A DNA stretch of 8,133 nucleotides from assembly GCA_947174175.1 (NCBI GenBank), contig CAMWHW010000038.1, forward strand, positions 1 through 8,133. The letters run 5' to 3'. The position numbers were made by a program, and so were the translations under genes. Positions within the stretch are counted from its first letter, which is position 1. Each line of letters begins with the position of its first letter. Source of the DNA: an uncultured Clostridia bacterium (GTDB taxonomy: Bacteria; Bacillota; Clostridia; Christensenellales; Borkfalkiaceae). This document shows, one piece after another, positions 6,401 through 8,133 of the stretch. Under the pieces are notes generated by a model. It was not told the DNA's origin and ran no database searches. It worked only from the letters and a program-made list of their open reading frames with translations.

Positions 6401-8133
6401 GCGTGCCGTCATCGTCATACGTAGCGTCTATATCCACGACAGAAGCGGCAAGTACGATAATCTGCTTGTCGCCCGAAGCGCTTGGCGTGGTTGACTTTGC
6501 GCGAATGGTTACCGTGCCAGCGGCAAGCTTGCCGCCGCTTCCTCCGCTGATGACCGAAAGCGTATACTTGTCGTCGCCGATTTCCTTCTTTGTGCCGTCG
6601 TTATCATTATAAACGATTTTGACCGTTATAACGTTCTTTAACGAATAGTCGCCGTCGGTAAGCGTGTAAGCGTCGTAAATGCTTTCGTCCGTCGTTGTGT
6701 CATTGCCTTCGGAGTCCTTGACCTTGTTTACGGTAATATCGAGACCTGATACGGTGGCGTTCTTGAATACCAGATTTACCTTTGTATCGTCATTCTTTTC
6801 GGTCACGGTTAAATAATTGACCTTGTTAGCCGTGTCAGGTTCGAACTTCCAGTAGTAGTCAGCATTCGTCGTACTTGGATCCTGATTTTCGTGCCATTGC
6901 AGCGTGCCCGGCGTGGCGTTTGCATGAGTATTCTTAATATCGGGCAGTTTACCGCCGTTATCCGTAACGTAGCGCGTAGTCGGCGGCGTTTTAACGTAGC
7001 CTAACGTAACGTTCGGCTTTATCCTGTCAACCGTTATTTTAAACGGTTTATCCGTAGTAGTGCCGTCCGCCCACTGATATTTGGTCTTATCCGCTAATTC
7101 GAGCGTAATAGTGTATACGCCCGCGTTTATTATCTTGGAAGTGCCGTCTGTGGTCTTATCCTCCTCCGTTGCGCCGTCCAAAAAGCTCTTGTACTTGATT
7201 TCCTTTACCGTTACGACGGTAGGATCGCAGTGCATGCTCTTATCTATCCACACGGGGTCTTTGGGCGTTACGCCGCCCACCGCTTTAAGGTTGAGGTTAT
7301 CCAGCCAGTGCGAATGTGCGGAATTATATTCCATTCCGTCTATATCCTTGGGGATAATAACGCCGTTCTGCGTATAGGTTGCGTATACCGCCTCGGTTGC
7401 CATTGCGTTAGCCGGAGTGGTGTTTGCCGAAGTAAGCATTACTGTGGGAATATAATCTTTGTAAGCAACACTCGAAGGTAAAGTAAACTCAACGACCTGC
7501 TCCGAAGTGCCGCTCGTCATAGCTGAAACCGCCTGATATGCAACCGAACCGTCGGTTTCGTTTTTGTCCTGCAACAACAAGACTAAGTTACCGGCCTTGC
7601 CCGAGGTGTTTTTAAAAGTGACTTTGACTTTATTGCTTGCCGAAGTTATTACGGGGGCAAAGCCCGTATTGCTGAAACCGCTGTCCTTAATATACAACTT
7701 ATATTCGGGTTTTGCAGTAGAAGTGCCCGTTACGTCCGTAAGCGTTGAACCGATATTGTTGCCGTAACTGCTGGCGTAGGCAACCTGCGATAAATCGAGA
7801 ACGGTTGCGGGACGCGAAAATCCCAAAGTCTGATAGTGCCCACCTATCATATTTCCACAGTTATATTGGCTATTTATATAGGAACCATATATTGTTACTT
7901 GATTTACATCACTCTTGCCGTTAGTATTGATATTAAGGCACGACTCACGTAAATGTACGTAAGAGGTATTAGGAGTTTTTAATGCGTCGGTTATTATCCC
8001 GTTAGACGCCACATAGTTTGGATAGCCGTCCTGCCAATCGATAAAAGCATTGGCAGAATTTTTGGCTTCGATTAGCTCGAAATAAGTTTTACCCGTAGTA
8101 CTGTCAACAAAGCCGTAATCTGCGGTATCGGCA
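3486..8133 (-). CDS. Giant membrane-anchored surface protein with MBG/Ig-like repeats and a long cytoplasmic tail (5' end beyond window)
   Basis: The frame is open from the right edge (first full codon at 8130-8132) to TAA at 3486-3488, giving 1548 visible residues. A GTG at 8012 could be taken as a start, but 40 further in-frame codons precede it, and it lacks a well-placed Shine-Dalgarno and a signal peptide. Numbering from that GTG: SRPATVLDLSQVAYASS (66-82) looks like the end of a DUF6273-like domain. Ig/MBG-like modules follow at about 255-330 and 415-512, and an Ig-like module at 524-602. Four MBG-like repeats occupy 605-937, with a second Ig-like module at 938-1027 and a Y-T-G module at about 1030-1110. 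One membrane helix (1227-1249) has basic residues after it, so the N-terminal side is outside and the tail of about 259 residues inside. No LPXTG motif is seen. I infer a surface adhesin or receptor linked to the cytoplasm; ligand and partner are unknown. Confidence 0.93.
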   Translation of the reverse strand, partial: ADTADYGFVDSTTGKTYFELIEAKNSANAFIDWQDGYPNYVASNGIITDALKTPNTSYVHLRESCLNINTNGKSDVNQVTIYGSYINSQYNCGNMIGGHYQTLGFSRPATVLDLSQVAYASSYGNNIGSTLTDVTGTSTAKPEYKLYIKDSGFSNTGFAPVITSASNKVKVTFKNTSGKAGNLVLLLQDKNETDGSVAYQAVSAMTSGTSEQVVEFTLPSSVAYKDYIPTVMLTSANTTPANAMATEAVYATYTQNGVIIPKDIDGMEYNSAHSHWLDNLNLKAVGGVTPKDPVWIDKSMHCDPTVVTVKEIKYKSFLDGATEEDKTTDGTSKIINAGVYTITLELADKTKYQWADGTTTDKPFKITVDRIKPNVTLGYVKTPPTTRYVTDNGGKLPDIKNTHANATPGTLQWHENQDPSTTNADYYWKFEPDTANKVNYLTVTEKNDDTKVNLVFKNATVSGLDITVNKVKDSEGNDTTTDESIYDAYTLTDGDYSLKNVITVKIVYNDNDGTKKEIGDDKYTLSVISGGSGGKLAAGTVTIRAKSTTPSASGDKQIIVLAASVVDIDATYDDDGTHLVYPVTKDDIKGNLTVTAKWNYSGSSYLPVNVNDVDITGTLAAGDPITLTVEYEGKTFDIYPTIDKGTFDVSGITFTGDTLTYDGDSHKLEIEGTLPDGVSVNYTVAGQTATAFTNAGTYNYTASFTHSNANYKTITTTLTATLQIDKASYEKPTGYDETKQVTYTGSAISLPTPWIENLPNDVTVTYCEADGTTPFAAKTAVGKYTVKAVFSVADPTNYEVPETVTLTFEITDKKIYTPSVTFEDGTFTYDGQPHSIAIDGEVPGWITVTYYKADGTTVFTDATNVADSGKVIARFTHSDPEYADIPDMTANITIEPADYDMSGITFESKKEVFNGTQYKLEIAGDLPAWITPSYSVEGQSGTSFSAAGEYKFTVSFTHSDGNYNSIKDMTATLTISDAVVVKIEATLEDGATFNADNTLDELKAKLTAEIEFNNGSKEQVAIEDLAIDCAGLRDGGKFKAGLQSVSVKYTDENGNEFTAYVNINVSKVKVNAPTFKGGLKYTGAIIKPDTSNFNGYDEALMTFVTDKLQSGTVVGTYKAVFALNDYENYEWATTTALKKALFAVALYDEEVTLLANETAVDWNIAKAVLTATKKEGALPVFESEGFIGALTDVVTLKYYTDEACTEEIEADKLAYSTDYYVKAELLDTENFELDASAAALTMKSFTYTTPEKELTTWDKVVIFLKANWWWIVIAVVTLTLLILAIVLGARSAKKKRERRELEEQRRLEREERKEEERRLREEERRREEREERMARMAQPQMMMPQMMPQMPQMPQQAMAQGAPQAQASAGGGSISPELLAIITGMNGKIEKLQSDVAANELAATREELAQARTELMFERMRGNGSSGDAAISGLTAATLAEIVTAAMEKVLDSREKPAQQTAASESAPAATQVPPDAVMTTVTTTKIDTTKKQPQTAQAPAPAVRTVVRNVVAPMPVDDGRVFDVGGFYTPADPITDMGFTDETDKNE
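3489..4265 (-). other. Long cytoplasmic tail: charged helix, Met/Pro/Gln linker, coiled coil, low-complexity linker and C-terminal motif
   Basis: About 259 residues follow the membrane helix. In order they are an Arg/Glu/Lys-rich helix of about 40 residues (4137-4256), a Met/Pro/Gln-rich stretch (4038-4136), a glycine-serine break, and a heptad-like helix with NGKIEKLQSDVAANELAATR and later TELMFERMR (3870-4013). An Ala-rich helix, then an Ala/Pro/Thr/Gln-rich linker, lead to a C-terminus with VVRNVVAPMPVDDGRVFDVG and GFYTPADPITDMGFTD. Such a tail is far longer than the few basic residues usual after a Gram-positive surface anchor. It suggests oligomerisation or binding to a cytoplasmic partner. 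No known enzymatic domain is recognised. Confidence 0.8.
4266..4334 (-). other. Single transmembrane helix of the membrane-anchored protein
   Basis: The segment NWWWIVIAVVTLTLLILAIV continues to LGA and is about 23 residues long. Three tryptophans lie at the outer interface and a basic cluster (ARSAKKKRERR) follows. By the positive-inside rule the repeats are outside and the C-terminus is cytoplasmic. This is the only convincing membrane segment in the visible protein. Confidence 0.93.
5202..6200 (-). repeat. Four tandem MBG-like repeats in the membrane-anchored protein
   Basis: Four modules of about 75-83 residues lie at 5955-6200, 5697-5921, 5445-5684 and 5202-5444. Shared landmarks are an opening F-(T/E) strand, F/Y-x-G (YDG, YTG, YDG, FNG), a short I-x-G/E-x-LP or VP motif, V/I-T-x-x-Y, an A/V-G-x-Y strand (lost in the third copy), F-(T/S)-H/V-S/A-D-x-x-Y, and a closing T-x-T-(I/F) strand. 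The pattern fits the MBG/YDG-type modules of bacterial surface proteins. The first and last copies are most alike (both D-x-SGITF and SFTHS). The third and fourth share DMTA. Identity is moderate, so copies are old or selected to diverge. Confidence 0.75.

Overview
The window looks like an accessory, surface-protein locus of an uncultured gut-type Clostridia (Bacillota/Firmicutes). The evidence is moderate GC, a Gram-positive-style signal peptide with an AHA cleavage site, a good Shine-Dalgarno sequence, and very large modular extracellular proteins built from MBG/Ig-like beta modules and a DUF6273-like domain. A Christensenellales-like lineage would fit, but that is a low-confidence guess because no marker gene is present.

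Almost the whole window is coding on the minus strand and holds only two genes, both cut by the window edges. Reading in the direction of transcription (high to low coordinates), the first is a giant membrane-anchored protein, open from the right edge (8133) to its stop at 3486 (at least 1548 residues). It has the end of a DUF6273/lectin-like N-terminal region, Ig-like modules, four tandem MBG-like repeats, a second Ig-like module, one transmembrane helix, and an unusual cytoplasmic tail of about 259 residues. The tail contains an Arg/Glu-rich charged helix, a Met/Pro/Gln-rich linker, a probable coiled coil and a distinctive acidic/aromatic C-terminus.

A 435-base intergenic region (3051-3485) follows and is dense in inverted repeats. 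It holds a strong intrinsic terminator for the first gene (3450-3479), a candidate sigma-A promoter with an extended -10 (3348-3376), and a leader of about 290 nt for the second gene. The leader has several hairpins, and its last one is an intrinsic terminator only about 25 bases upstream of the downstream gene's start, next to its ribosome binding site. Parts of that terminator can pair alternatively with flanking segments, so this is a candidate attenuator or riboswitch-like element. It matches no riboswitch class I could recognise.

The second gene (start 3050, running off the left edge, at least 1016 residues) encodes a secreted protein. It has a signal peptide, a DUF6273-like domain, two clearly duplicated modules and further Ig/MBG-like modules. 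Its C-terminal anchor lies outside the window.

The two proteins share module types and probably belong to the same family of surface adhesin/ligand-binding proteins. They appear to be separate transcription units, the second with its own regulated leader. No RNA genes of known type, mobile elements, CRISPR arrays or plus-strand genes are supported.
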